The notes beneath the pieces were generated by a model. That model had not been told where the DNA came from, did not search any database, and was given only the letters and a program-made list of their open reading frames with translations. The position numbers and the translations under genes were made by a program. Of a stretch of 59,758 nucleotides of DNA, positions 36,725 through 46,100 are shown piece by piece (position 1 is the stretch's first letter; each line of letters starts with the position of its first letter). The DNA lies in the NCBI GenBank assembly GCA_017937125.1, contig JAGBEH010000009.1, positions 1-59,758 on the forward strand. The letters run 5' to 3'. The stretch comes from Alistipes sp. (GTDB taxonomy: Bacteria; Bacteroidota; Bacteroidia; Bacteroidales; Rikenellaceae).

Positions 36725-38302
36725 ATGAAAAAGATTATTTGCATATTGTCCGTATTCGTATGGTGGTCGGCGGTGGCTCAGAAGGCCGTTATTTTCCCCG
36801 AACCCGCGGAGATGACGGTAACGGGCGGTTTCTTTACGTTCGATGCGCGGTGCGCTTTCTCGCTGGCTCCCGATAACGGGGCTATGCGCGAGGCGACGGA
36901 GGTTTTCGCCGAACGCGTGCGCAAGAGCACGGGGCTGGATATCCCCGTTGCGGCGAAAGGAAATATCGAATGCGTCTTGTCGGACCGCATCGCCGACGAC
37001 GAGGGGTACGAGATGACGGTTACGTCCCGAAAGATAAGGATTGCGGCGAAGAGCCCGGCGGGGGTGTTTTACGCCTTGCAGAGTGTACGCCAGCTGTTGC
37101 CTCCGCAAATAGAGGCCGATTCGGTCGTTGCCGGCGCTGATTGGCGGGTGTCGTGCGTGCGTATAGCGGATGCTCCGCGGTTCGCATATCGCGGGGCGAT
37201 GTTCGATGTGTGCCGCAACTTTTTCGACAAGGAGTTCATACTCGAATATCTCGACATCCTCGCCCTGCACAAGATAAACAAATTCCACTGGCATCTTACC
37301 GACGATCAGGGCTGGCGTATCGAGATAGCGAAATATCCCAAGCTGGTACAAAAGGGCGCTTTCCGCGACCGTACGATGCTTACGCAGACGGTGGTGCTGC
37401 CGCGTGTGTGGGACAATACGCCCGTCGGGGGATATTTTACGCGCGAGGATGTGCGCGAGGTCGTCGAGTATGCCCGCAAACGCAACATCGAGGTCATTCC
37501 CGAGATAGAGATGCCGGGGCACGCTTTGGCGGCGCTGTCGGCATATCCCGATCTCTCCTGTACGGGCGGCCCGTTCGAGGTGGACGGCCGTTGGGGCGTG
37601 TTCAACGATATTTTCTGCCCGAAAGAGAAGACGTTCGCGTTCTTGCAGGATATTTTGTCGGAGGTGGCGGATATGTTCCCTTCGAAATACATACATATCG
37701 GCGGCGATGAGGCTCCCAAGGTGCGTTGGAAGCGATGCCACCATTGTCAGGAGCTGATGCGGCGCGAGGGCATCGCGGACGAAGCCGCACTTCAGGCCTA
37801 TTTTACCAACCGTATGGAGTCGTTCCTGCGAAACATAGGCAAGACGGCCATAGGTTGGGACGAGATACTGGACGGCGATATCAACCGCAATGCCGTGGTG
37901 ATGTCGTGGCGGGGATATAAGGGCGGCATAGCGGCTGCGAAGCGCGGGCACGACGTGATAATGTGCCCCAACAAGTTCCTCTATTTCGACTACTACCAGT
38001 TCGATGACGACCGCGGCCCGCTCGAAAAACGGCACCGCATACCTCTCGAAAAGGTATATACGTTCGAACCCGTGCCGTCCGAGCTGACCGAAAGCGAGGG
38101 CAGGCACATAATCGGCGTGCAGGCCAATATGTGGACGGAGTATGTACGTACGCCCGAATATGCCCGATATCTCCTCTTTCCGCGCCTTACGGCCTATGCG
38201 GAAATGGCGTGGGGCACCAACGGCGATTACGCGCGTTTTACGGAACGGCTCGAAATTTTCAAGAAACGATACGATGCACTGAATATAAATTATGCTAATT
38301 GA
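36725..38302 (+). CDS. GH20 beta-N-acetylhexosaminidase
   Basis: The 525-aa exported enzyme (signal peptide about 1-19, SAVAQ) removes terminal beta-GlcNAc or GalNAc. It has the N-terminal GH20b domain, then the catalytic barrel with [20 protein letters not shown], and HIGGDEAPK, giving the catalytic pair D328-E329. [11 protein letters not shown] is the usual block before it. The [27 protein letters not shown] block near the C-terminus is family-typical. Its presence argues for a host-type glycan (mucin or N-glycan) rather than a plant polymer as the target of the locus. Confidence 0.94.
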   Translation: MKKIICILSVFVWWSAVAQKAVIFPEPAEMTVTGGFFTFDARCAFSLAPDNGAMREATEVFAERVRKSTGLDIPVAAKGNIECVLSDRIADDEGYEMTVTSRKIRIAAKSPAGVFYALQSVRQLLPPQIEADSVVAGADWRVSCVRIADAPRFAYRGAMFDVCRNFFDKEFILEYLDILALHKINKFHWHLTDDQGWRIEIAKYPKLVQKGAFRDRTMLTQTVVLPRVWDNTPVGGYFTREDVREVVEYARKRNIEVIPEIEMPGHALAALSAYPDLSCTGGPFEVDGRWGVFNDIFCPKEKTFAFLQDILSEVADMFPSKYIHIGGDEAPKVRWKRCHHCQELMRREGIADEAALQAYFTNRMESFLRNIGKTAIGWDEILDGDINRNAVVMSWRGYKGGIAAAKRGHDVIMCPNKFLYFDYYQFDDDRGPLEKRHRIPLEKVYTFEPVPSELTESEGRHIIGVQANMWTEYVRTPEYARYLLFPRLTAYAEMAWGTNGDYARFTERLEIFKKRYDALNINYAN

Positions 38303-38309
38303 TACGAAT

Positions 38310-40085
38310 ATGAAGAACAATCATTCCAGGATCGGTATCAGACCGATCATAGACGGCCGTCGCGGTGGTATTCGCGAGTCGCTCGAAGATATGACTATGG
38401 GAATGGCGCACAGCGTGGCCGCACTTTTCGCCGAGAAGCTGCGTTATGCCGACGGCACTCCCGTCGAATGCGTTATTGCCGACCGCACGATAGGCGGCGT
38501 CAAAGAGGCGGCTATGGCTGCCGAGAAGTTCGCGGCGAATAACGTGGGTGCCGTGCTGTCGGTAACTCCCTGCTGGTGTTACGGCTCGGAGACCATAGAT
38601 ATGGATCCGCTGATGCCCAAAGCCATATGGGGCTTCAACAAGACCCAGCGCCCCGGGGCTGTTTATTTGGCATCGGCCTTGGCGGGGCATAACCAGAAGG
38701 GGCTGCCTGCGTTCGGCATCTACGGAAGCGACGTGCAGGAGTTGGACGACAATGCCATTACGCCCGATGTCGAGGAGAAGCTGCTGCGCTTCGGACGCGC
38801 GGCCGTGGCCGTTATGGAGATGAAGGGCAAGTCCTATCTGTCGATAGGTTCCGTGTCGATGGGTATCGCCGGTTCGATGCCCGACCCCGATTTCTTTCAG
38901 GAGTATCTGGGGATGCGCAGCGAGTATGTCGATTGTTCGGAGATCGCCCGCCGCATCGAACTCGGGATTTATGACAAGGAGGAGTTCGCGCGTGCTATGG
39001 AGTGGGTCGAAAAGTACTGCAAGACACGCGAGGGCGAGGACCTGAACCCCGAACATCTGCGTTATTCGCGCGGGAAGAAGGACGAGGTATGGGAGTATGT
39101 CGTGAAGATGACCATTATATTCCGCGACCTGATGACGGGCAATCCGAAACTCGCCGAGATGGGCTTCGAGGAGGAGGCTATGGGGCACAACGCTATCGCG
39201 GGCGGTTTTCAGGGGCAGCGCCAGTGGACGGATTTCCGACCAGACGGCGATTTCTCGGAGGCGATGCTCAACACGTCGTTCGACTGGAACGGCATTCGCG
39301 AGCCGTTTACCTTTGCTACCGAGAACGATACTCTCAACGGCGTTTCGATGCTGTTTATGCACCTGCTGACCAATCAGGCGCAGCTCTTTTCGGATGTGCG
39401 CACCTACTGGAGCCCCGAAGCCGTAGAGCGCGCTACGGGGCGTCGGCTCGCAGGACGCGCGGCGAACGGCATAATCCATCTTATAAACTCGGGTTCTTCG
39501 ACTCTCGACGCTACGGGGGCGATGAGCGATGCCGACGGCAACCCCGTGATGAAACCCCATTGGGAGATTACGGAGGACGACGTGCAACGGTGTCTCGAAG
39601 CCACGACGTGGCACCCTGCGGGGCGCGAGTATATGCGCGGCGGCGGCTTCTCGTCGAAGTTCCTCACGCGCGGCGATATGCCCGTTACGATGTGCCGCGT
39701 GAACCTCATCAAGGGACAGGGTCCCGTGCTTCAGATAGCGGAGGGTTGGGCAGTCGATGTCGATCGCGAGATATACGAACACATAGACAAGCGCACCGAC
39801 CCGTCGTGGCCTACGACGTGGTTCGCGCCGCGTCTGACGGGCAAGGGCGCATTCAAGAGCGTCTACGACGTGATGAACAACTGGGGTGCCAATCACGGCG
39901 CGATAACTTACGGCCATATCGGTGCCGACCTCATTACGCTGGCGTCGATGCTGCGCATACCCGTATGTATGCACAATGTCGATGAGAAGAAGATTTTCCG
40001 TCCGTCGGCGTGGGCGGCCTTCGGTATGGATCCCGAAGGTTCCGACTATCGTGCCTGCAACAACTACGGGCCGATATACAAATAG
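38310..40085 (+). CDS. fucI: L-fucose isomerase
   Basis: FucI converts L-fucose to L-fuculose, and D-arabinose to D-ribulose, in the cytoplasm. The 591-aa product is the same length as the Escherichia coli enzyme and matches it block by block: [62 protein letters not shown] and [13 protein letters not shown]. The metal-binding glutamate and aspartate lie in the EEEAMGHN and SFDWNG regions. The ATG at 38310 was chosen over an earlier in-frame one inside the GH20 gene. It closes the first operon. No fuculokinase or aldolase of the fuc type is seen, only the distant AraB-type kinase. Confidence 0.95.
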   Translation: MKNNHSRIGIRPIIDGRRGGIRESLEDMTMGMAHSVAALFAEKLRYADGTPVECVIADRTIGGVKEAAMAAEKFAANNVGAVLSVTPCWCYGSETIDMDPLMPKAIWGFNKTQRPGAVYLASALAGHNQKGLPAFGIYGSDVQELDDNAITPDVEEKLLRFGRAAVAVMEMKGKSYLSIGSVSMGIAGSMPDPDFFQEYLGMRSEYVDCSEIARRIELGIYDKEEFARAMEWVEKYCKTREGEDLNPEHLRYSRGKKDEVWEYVVKMTIIFRDLMTGNPKLAEMGFEEEAMGHNAIAGGFQGQRQWTDFRPDGDFSEAMLNTSFDWNGIREPFTFATENDTLNGVSMLFMHLLTNQAQLFSDVRTYWSPEAVERATGRRLAGRAANGIIHLINSGSSTLDATGAMSDADGNPVMKPHWEITEDDVQRCLEATTWHPAGREYMRGGGFSSKFLTRGDMPVTMCRVNLIKGQGPVLQIAEGWAVDVDREIYEHIDKRTDPSWPTTWFAPRLTGKGAFKSVYDVMNNWGANHGAITYGHIGADLITLASMLRIPVCMHNVDEKKIFRPSAWAAFGMDPEGSDYRACNNYGPIYK

Positions 40086-40113
40086 TACGGTTTAGGTTGA
40101 GGTTAGTGGTGAG

Positions 40114-40136
40114 GGGCGTCGGAAGACGCCCTTTTT
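40114..40136 (+). terminator. Rho-independent terminator of the first glycan operon
   Basis: GGGCGTC-GGAA-GACGCCC followed by five T's, 28 bp after the fucI stop: a 7-bp GC-rich stem and a tetraloop. This ends a 27-kb run of plus-strand genes. Confidence 0.9.
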
Positions 40137-40205
40137 CGTGCCTGCCGCAACACGGCAGACGTCCGTGCGGAGTTTAATCGTCGGTGCGTTTCCTTTCGGC
40201 ATATG

Positions 40206-40219
40206 TTATAACGTTTTAT
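40206..40219. promoter_or_regulatory. Possible auxiliary operator
   Basis: TTATAACGTTTTAT matches the operator TTAAAACGTTTTAA at 12 of 14 positions and keeps the AACGTT core. It lies about 148 bp upstream of the main operator of the second promoter, a distance that could allow looping by a tetrameric or paired LacI-family repressor. Confidence 0.4.
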
Positions 40220-40345
40220 CTTTTATCTGCGTTTTCGAATGCCGTATATATGTCTTCGTATCGTCGGACAAAATGCAATAAAAGGCGATATCGGCCTATT
40301 TTACAGTGTTTCATATAAAAAATACGATGTTTTTTATTCGTTTTG

Positions 40346-40376
40346 TTTGCTAATTAAAACCTTTTAATTACTTTTG
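40346..40376 (+). promoter_or_regulatory. Promoter of the second glycan operon
   Basis: TTTG (40346-40349), 19 nt, TACTTTTG (40369-40376) fits the Bacteroidetes promoter form exactly and has the same spacing as the first operon's promoter. Confidence 0.8.
40354..40367. promoter_or_regulatory. LacI-type operator TTAAAACCTTTTAA
   Basis: The site differs from the 12607-12620 palindrome only in its centre (CC for CG) and sits at the same place between the -33 and -7 boxes, 5 nt after the TTTG. The shared placement supports common control. Confidence 0.7.
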
Positions 40377-40427
40377 TCTCTGACTATGCGATTTCCGGAA
40401 AGAAATCGATTAAAAACATAAATCGCA

Positions 40428-40490
40428 CCTTTTCGGTAAGCCGAACGAGCAAAGCGAAGTTTACTTCGGCTTTGCCGCGGCGAGAAAAGG
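40428..40490 (-). repeat. Hairpin repeat, copy i (63-bp variant)
   Basis: The reverse of copy e: GCAAAGCGAAG-TTTA-CTTCGGCTTTGC stem with intact CCTTTTC/GAAAAGG ends. It is the inner end of the right long inverted repeat. Confidence 0.85.
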
Positions 40491-40712
40491 ATGAAAAACG
40501 GCCGCACCTATTTGGGACGGCAAAGTAAATTGACAAAAGAACTCTGCGCGATTAGCGCGGAACCTTAAAACCGCACCGCGAACTTTAAGGATCAGTTCGG
40601 AGTGCAGTCGAACGAAAAGCGAAGGAGACAATTTGTTTACAAATTTGCGCAGCATCCTGAGCCGTTCGACAAACGAACGAACCCGCGAAAGTTCGCCTTG
40701 CGGGAGTTTTGG

Positions 40713-40810
40713 GTACCTTTTACCAAAGGTTTAGACAGGCTGCGCTCGGCATAGTTCGCAAGCGACCTCTGCTCTTGCTTGCACTGTCTTTGCGGTCAAA
40801 AGGTACAAAA
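40713..40810 (+). repeat. 98-bp intergenic repeat, copy 2
   Basis: Identical to 1-98 except for one base, in the same orientation, 40.7 kb away. It is bounded by GTACCTTTT and AAAAGGTAC arms and lies inside the right long inverted repeat at the point where the left copy has only a 6-bp loop. Confidence 0.9.
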
Positions 40811-41020
40811 GAAACTTCGAGTTGCACGCAAACTCACTCGCTATGTGCGTCGGGTGCGGAAGTTTTGAGCCACTTTTGCGGTCAAAAGTGGCAAAGAAAA
40901 AACTTTTGCAGGCAAAGATGCCAAAGAAAGAATTTCGAGTTTGCGAGCAAACTCGCTTCGCCGCCCTAAAGGGGGCGGAGGGCGGCGAAGAGCCGACAAG
41001 AACAGGTGTATGAAAATGAA

Positions 41021-41081
41021 CCTTTTCGATAAGCCGAATGCAGAGCCGAATTTATTCGAGCTATGCTGAGGCGAGAAAAGG
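41021..41081 (-). repeat. Hairpin repeat, copy j
   Basis: A full 61-bp unit in minus orientation; its central stem CGAAT-TT-ATTCG matches copies b and d. It forms the outer end of the right long inverted repeat. Confidence 0.85.
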
Positions 41082-41095
41082 TCTGCTGGAGGAAA

Positions 41096-41145
41096 CCTTT
41101 TCGATAAACCGAATGCAGAGCCGAATTTATTCGAGCTATGCCGAG
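41096..41145 (-). repeat. Hairpin repeat, copy k (truncated)
   Basis: The unit begins CCTTTTCGATAAACCGAATG and keeps the central stem, but the right arm is lost where the sequence passes into the nuclease gene's upstream region. Confidence 0.75.
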
Positions 41146-41178
41146 TTGAAGAATTGTAATAATTTGAACATAATTGAA

Positions 41179-41937
41179 ATGAAAAAAGTCGTAATCTTGC
41201 TTGCAGCTGCCCTGTGCGCAGCCGTTCAGAACGCATCGGCGTGGGGGCGCGTCGGCCACGAAGCCATTGCCGCCATTGCCGAAAACCACCTTACGGAGCG
41301 TGCGAAAGCCAATATCGAGAAATATCTCGACGGCCGTTCCATCGTCTATTACGCCGCGTGGATGGACCAGCAGCACGACCACAAGCCTTACAAGCACACC
41401 GTGACTGTGGATAAGGACAACGAACCGCTGTCGCCCAAAAAACGCCCCGAGCTCGACGGTATGAATGCCATATCGCTTTCGCTCGAACGTCTTCAGGATT
41501 ACAAAAACCAGCCGAAGGATACGGTCGCGCAGGACATAAAGTTCATAGTGCACCTTATCGGCGACATTCATTGTCCGGCGCATATCGTCTACCCGAAAGT
41601 TACGCGTTTCTTCCCCGTTACGATTATGGGGCGCGTGAAGAAATATCATCCCGTATGGGACGGGATGCTCGATTACAACCACGGTTGGGGCTACAACGAG
41701 TGGCGCGAGCAGCTCGATCGCTACTCCGAAGAGGAGATTGCGGCTATGGCCGAGGGGACGCCGATGTCGTGGGCGCGCGAGAATGCGCAGCGCTGCCGCG
41801 TGATTTACGAGTGGGCGAAGAAGGACGATGTGCTCGACCGCAAATTCATCAATCAGGCCTATCCTTTGGCGGAGGACCTCGTGGTAAAGGCATCGTACAG
41901 ACTGGCGAAACTGCTCAACGAACTTTTCGACGAATGA
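41179..41937 (+). CDS. S1/P1-type zinc nuclease, exported
   Basis: The 252-aa protein is of the S1/P1 nuclease family, which degrades single-stranded nucleic acids using three zinc ions. Signal cleavage after NASA would leave W22 as the first residue, as the family needs, because the mature N-terminal tryptophan binds zinc. WGRVGHEAIAAIAENHL, the DQQHDHKPYKHT segment, VHLIGDIHCPAHI and DYNHGWGYNEWRE supply the other histidine and aspartate ligands in family order. It should act in the periplasm or outside. It is the first gene after the second operator-controlled promoter, so it may supply nucleotides or phosphate, or clear DNA in mucus. A run of nine C's follows the stop. Confidence 0.85.
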   Translation: MKKVVILLAAALCAAVQNASAWGRVGHEAIAAIAENHLTERAKANIEKYLDGRSIVYYAAWMDQQHDHKPYKHTVTVDKDNEPLSPKKRPELDGMNAISLSLERLQDYKNQPKDTVAQDIKFIVHLIGDIHCPAHIVYPKVTRFFPVTIMGRVKKYHPVWDGMLDYNHGWGYNEWREQLDRYSEEEIAAMAEGTPMSWARENAQRCRVIYEWAKKDDVLDRKFINQAYPLAEDLVVKASYRLAKLLNELFDE

Positions 41938-41946
41938 CCCCCCCCC
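41938..41946 (+). repeat. C9 homopolymer after the nuclease stop
   Basis: Nine consecutive C's directly follow the TGA of the nuclease gene. The rest of the 177-bp gap to the regulator gene shows no clear promoter or gene. Confidence 0.9.
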
Positions 41947-42114
41947 TCCGATTTTCGGCCGTGCCGTTGGCGGTATCTGCCGTATGTACTCCTGACCGTA
42001 GCGAAATATCGGTCGTATCCGCCGCAGGTTATGCGGCGGATGTACCCGTTTGCGGCATAAACGGTTGCGGCTGCGGCGTTTGCGGCCGCCGTGAAATTTT
42101 GGAATAAGTATATT

Positions 42115-43143
42115 ATGATGAATAAAAAAACAACCATCAAGGATATTGCGGCCGAGGCGGGCGTCTCGATCGCCTTGGTGTCGTTCGTGATGAACAACCA
42201 GTCTCGGAATCCCGAGAAGACTTACAAGGTGAGCGAAGAGACGTCGCGGCGCATTCTCGAAATAGCCAAGCGGCTCGATTATCACCCCAACAATGCGGCC
42301 CGTACGTTGCGTCAGGGCAAGACCAACACCATAGGCGTCATATTGTCGGATATCTCCAACAAGTTTTTCTCCGACATCGCCCGCTGCATCGAGGACCGTG
42401 CCTACAAATACAATTACACCGTGATATTCGGCAGCACCGACGAGAATGCGGGCAAACTCGAAAACCTCGTCAAGGTGTTCATCGACAAGGGCGTGGACGG
42501 GCTGATAATCGTGCCGTGCGTCGGCTCCGAGAAGTGCATCCGTCAGATTGCCGATGCACGCATCCCTCTGGTGCTGATGGACCGCCATATCGGCGAAGAG
42601 GGTATAAGCAGCGTCGTGCTGAACAACCGTTATGCCGTGTCGCTGGCCGTTACGGCCCTGGCGGACAGCGGCTGCTCGAAGATAGAGATGATAGCCTACA
42701 ATATGCGGCTGTCGAATATCATCGACCGCGAGGCGGGTTACAGGCAGACGATGAAGGAGATGAAACTCGACGAACATACCGCCATTCACCGCATAGATTA
42801 CCGCAGGATTGACGAGCAGGTGTCCGAAGTGATGCGCTCGGCCGTGGAACGCGGTGTCGAGGGTTTCGTTTTCGCCACCAATACGCTTACCATCGCGGGG
42901 CTGAAGGCTCTCGACCGTCTCGGCACGGCCGTGCCCGAGCAGATGCGCATCGTGGGATTCGACGACAACGAGGCTTTCGAGCTGTACCGCACGTCGATAA
43001 CGTATGTGAGCCAGCCTGTCGAGCAGTTCGGGTCGGAGGCTCTGGATCTGATGATGAAGCATATCTCCGGCAAGGAGCATATGCAAAGCATAACCGTAAC
43101 GCTCAAACCGCAGCTCGTTACGGGCAATTCTTCGGGAAAATGA
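42115..43143 (+). CDS. LacI-family transcriptional regulator
   Basis: The 342-aa protein has an N-terminal LacI helix-turn-helix (TTIKDIAAEAGVSIALVSFVMNN, about residues 4-27), a hinge with LDYHPNNAARTLRQGKT, and a periplasmic-binding-protein-like ligand domain (IGVILSDISNKFFSDIARCIED, VDGLIIVPC, GFDDNEAFELYRTSITYVSQP). It should bind palindromic operators such as TTAAAACGTTTTAA and respond to a sugar or sugar phosphate from the imported glycan. Two adjacent ATGs (42115, 42118) are possible starts; the longer ORF from 42091 adds a hydrophobic stretch unlike LacI. It lies inside the operon it would regulate. Its ligand is unknown. Confidence 0.92.
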   Translation: MMNKKTTIKDIAAEAGVSIALVSFVMNNQSRNPEKTYKVSEETSRRILEIAKRLDYHPNNAARTLRQGKTNTIGVILSDISNKFFSDIARCIEDRAYKYNYTVIFGSTDENAGKLENLVKVFIDKGVDGLIIVPCVGSEKCIRQIADARIPLVLMDRHIGEEGISSVVLNNRYAVSLAVTALADSGCSKIEMIAYNMRLSNIIDREAGYRQTMKEMKLDEHTAIHRIDYRRIDEQVSEVMRSAVERGVEGFVFATNTLTIAGLKALDRLGTAVPEQMRIVGFDDNEAFELYRTSITYVSQPVEQFGSEALDLMMKHISGKEHMQSITVTLKPQLVTGNSSGK

Positions 43144-43168
43144 CTTGAAACAAACAGATAAGACTACT

Positions 43169-46100
43169 ATGAAAACGAACCTGTTCTATCGATTGACCGA
43201 TTGTCTCGTCAAGGGTTCCGCCTGCGCACTGCTGGTTGCCGTCGCAGGTTGCACCTCTTTCGAAGACGAGAGCGTTTCCCCCCCCCTCGACGGGGCCGAC
43301 AAGGGGAATATTGCCGTAACTTTCAGCGGTAACCTCGCCGCCGATACGCCGTCCGCGCCCGACTCGCGCACCGCTATCGATGCGGCTGACGGTAAGGCCG
43401 ATGTATCGTGGCTCGAGACCGACAATGCGGGTATCTTCGCCGCAACCGACGGTGCCGTGCAGGCGAATGTCCGTTATGAGGTCATCCCCGATGCGTCGAA
43501 TCCCGCGTTATGCGGGTTCTCCGTCCCCGAGGGCGGCAATGCGCTTACCTTCTATGAAGACGCGCGCAACGATTTTTATGCCGTCTATCCGTTCTCGGGT
43601 ACCGAGGGCGAGGGCGACCCTGCGGCATTCGCCGTATCGCTGCCGTCGGTGCAGATACAGAGAGCGGCGAACGACAAGTCGCATCTGGGCAAATATGCCG
43701 TTATGACGGCCGAGCCCGTGAGCAAGGCCGCAGGCGATCTGAGCGCCGTGGGACTCTCGTTCCGCAATGTTTTCTCGGTGCTCGAGGTGGCTGTGGAATA
43801 TACGGGGGCGGCTTCCGAACTCGTAAGCGCCGCACTCGTTTCGGGCGACAGCGACCTCGCCTTTTTCAAGGGCTCGCTCGACATTACGCGTCCGATACCT
43901 ACGGCAAGCAAGACGCTTCCTCTGGAGGTTGCGGACGGCTCGCAACGCATAAATCTCGGTTTCGACGAGAATCCCGCGCTCGGAGAGGGCGGATTGTCGT
44001 TGTGGTTCGTTGTGCTGCCGGGCAGCCACGCTGTCGGCGCGCTGTCGATAGAGCTGGTTATGACCGACGGCCGTACGTGCCGCTATGATTTCGACAAGGC
44101 CGTCGATTTCGTCTCTAACCGCTATTATCGCAAGCGGCTCGCGGTCGGCGAGGCCGATTTCAAGGCCGAACCCGATGCGGCAGGCTGCTCGATACGCGAT
44201 GCCGTTTATACCAATACCCCTATTACGGGCTATCTCTGGACCGACCGCAAATACTCGCTGTTGCAGGCCGACGGCACGATCGCCAATCTCCCCGAGCGCT
44301 TCGAGGGGTGGACGATGGCCTCATCGGGCGCATCGACCTATCCTGCGGGTATGATGGAGCCTTCCGAGGCGGGGTGCGTTTATGTTATGACGCGTGCGAC
44401 GTACGAGAGCCTGCATAACGTTATGACAAAAGAGGGCTGGTGTGCGGTGACGCCTCTGTCGAACGACAATGCCGCGGCGCTGCGGGACGATTCGTCGGGC
44501 AACCCCGCGATGACCGTATGGCGCAAGTCGGCGGGTGCCGGAGAAAAAATCGCGATCCCTTCGGCGAAGGCGGGATGGGGCGGATATACACCCATTGCTC
44601 CCGAACCGTTCGGGTATGAATATTCGGATGCCGAGGTGCTGCTGTATCAGAAAGTCGAGATCGGCGGCAAGACGGCATCCAAGCCTATGGCAGACCGCAT
44701 CACGAATATGCGGAACGGCGCGTTGATTTACAACAGCCGCTGCAAGGAGGGCGGCCATACGTTGGATTTCGCGCTGTGGAACATACCGGGCAGGTTTACC
44801 TATTCGGAGGAGGCGCGTTGGCAGACGCTCTCCTATAAGTCGGCATTCTATCCCGACCCGTCGGTCATCGAGGCCAAGACTGCGGGTATGGTTTACGTGC
44901 TGTTGAAGAACGATGCCAATTACATATCGGGCCTCGAAAAACTCGGCTGGAAGCGAGAGACTTCCGCCGATGTGGCGCTGCCCGCCGATTTCGCCGATCA
45001 TGATGTGTCGGATTTCGTCGGCGACGACAGTTTCTCCATATACTATAACGGCGCCGTGAACAACGGGGCTTCGGATACGACGGGTGCGGGCTATCTGGTC
45101 ATTATGTCCAAGTTCTGCGCTGCGGGCGAGAAGGTGAATCTCTACGATATCTCCCAGAACGTGTTGAAAACCAAGGCGGGATTCCAGTGCATACGTCCCG
45201 TTGCCAAGAACCTCGAGGTCGTTTATCCTTCGGCCGCGATTACCGTGACCGATGTCGATGCGTCCCTCTCGGCGACGGTGCGCGAGTTCCGTATCGGCGT
45301 CAGCCTGCCTGTCGGCACTACGGGCTGTATGATATGCGGCGAGGACGGGTCCGTCGATAACGAGGAATGGGCGGACAAGTATTATTACAAGAAGACTAAA
45401 ACAGGTCTCGACAGGGATTTCCCTGCGGGATTCAGGAACTTCGATTTCCTTGCCGTGCGTCGCAACAGCACGCAGACGACAACTGCCGTGCAGTTCCGTG
45501 CCGAAGAGAGCGGCAAGGTCTACGGTCTGGTGCACGCCATTTACGATGCCGATATGACCGGTGCGGGTTGGACTCTCGTATCGCGCGCATTTACTTTCGA
45601 CTGGAATACCAATCCGTTCAATATCTACGAGCTGGATGTTGCTGCGGGCGAGGTGTACGCTACGCCGCTGCTGACGGCTGCGACGGGCAATCTGTTGAAT
45701 ACCGTGACGCTGCTGTCCCGCTCGATAACCGTAGATACCGCAACGGCGCAGACCGATGTTATGGGCGCGATGGTGGATATTCGCCAACTCAAATCGGGGC
45801 AGATGCTCTATCCACAGAACGATGATTATGCGCTCGACGACTCGAATATCCCCGCAGGGCTGAAAAATATGCAGTATGCCACCTCGCTCAAGGAGTATGC
45901 GGGCGTGGCGCAGGTGCGTGCCGACCGTCCGACGATCTTCCGCGCAGCCGTTGCGCAGGGGGTCGCCGCAGGCGCAGGATGGGTACCTACGGGCGGCAGT
46001 ATGACCGTCGGCGACCGTGCGTTCGATATCTATATGTACAATTACGTCTCGCCGAACAGGTGGGTGAGCGTGCCGTCGGGTGCAGGTACTGCCTCCACGC

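Larger units (their letters stand above)
40428..41081 (-). repeat. Long inverted repeat mosaic, right copy
   Basis: This 654-bp block is the inverted counterpart of 9601-10133, about 30 kb away. The pair flanks araB and the whole first glycan operon. The right copy is longer because it carries the filled GTACC-bounded unit (40713-40810) and a nearby extra segment with the hairpin CCACTTTTG-CGGT-CAAAAGTGG. Confidence 0.8.
40137..41178. other. 1-kb leader of the second operon
   Basis: This stretch has no credible gene. It holds, in order, an auxiliary operator-like site (40206-40219), the operator-promoter (40346-40376), hairpin repeat i, the right copy of the long inverted mosaic including a 98-bp unit, and hairpin repeats j and k, ending 30 bp before the nuclease gene. 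As at pyrC, repeat DNA sits between promoter and first gene. Confidence 0.7.

Noticed and set aside
38292-38310. Earlier in-frame start for fucI
   Set aside because: It lies inside the GH20 gene and adds six residues absent from the family; the ATG at 38310 gives exactly 591 residues, the length of the E. coli enzyme.
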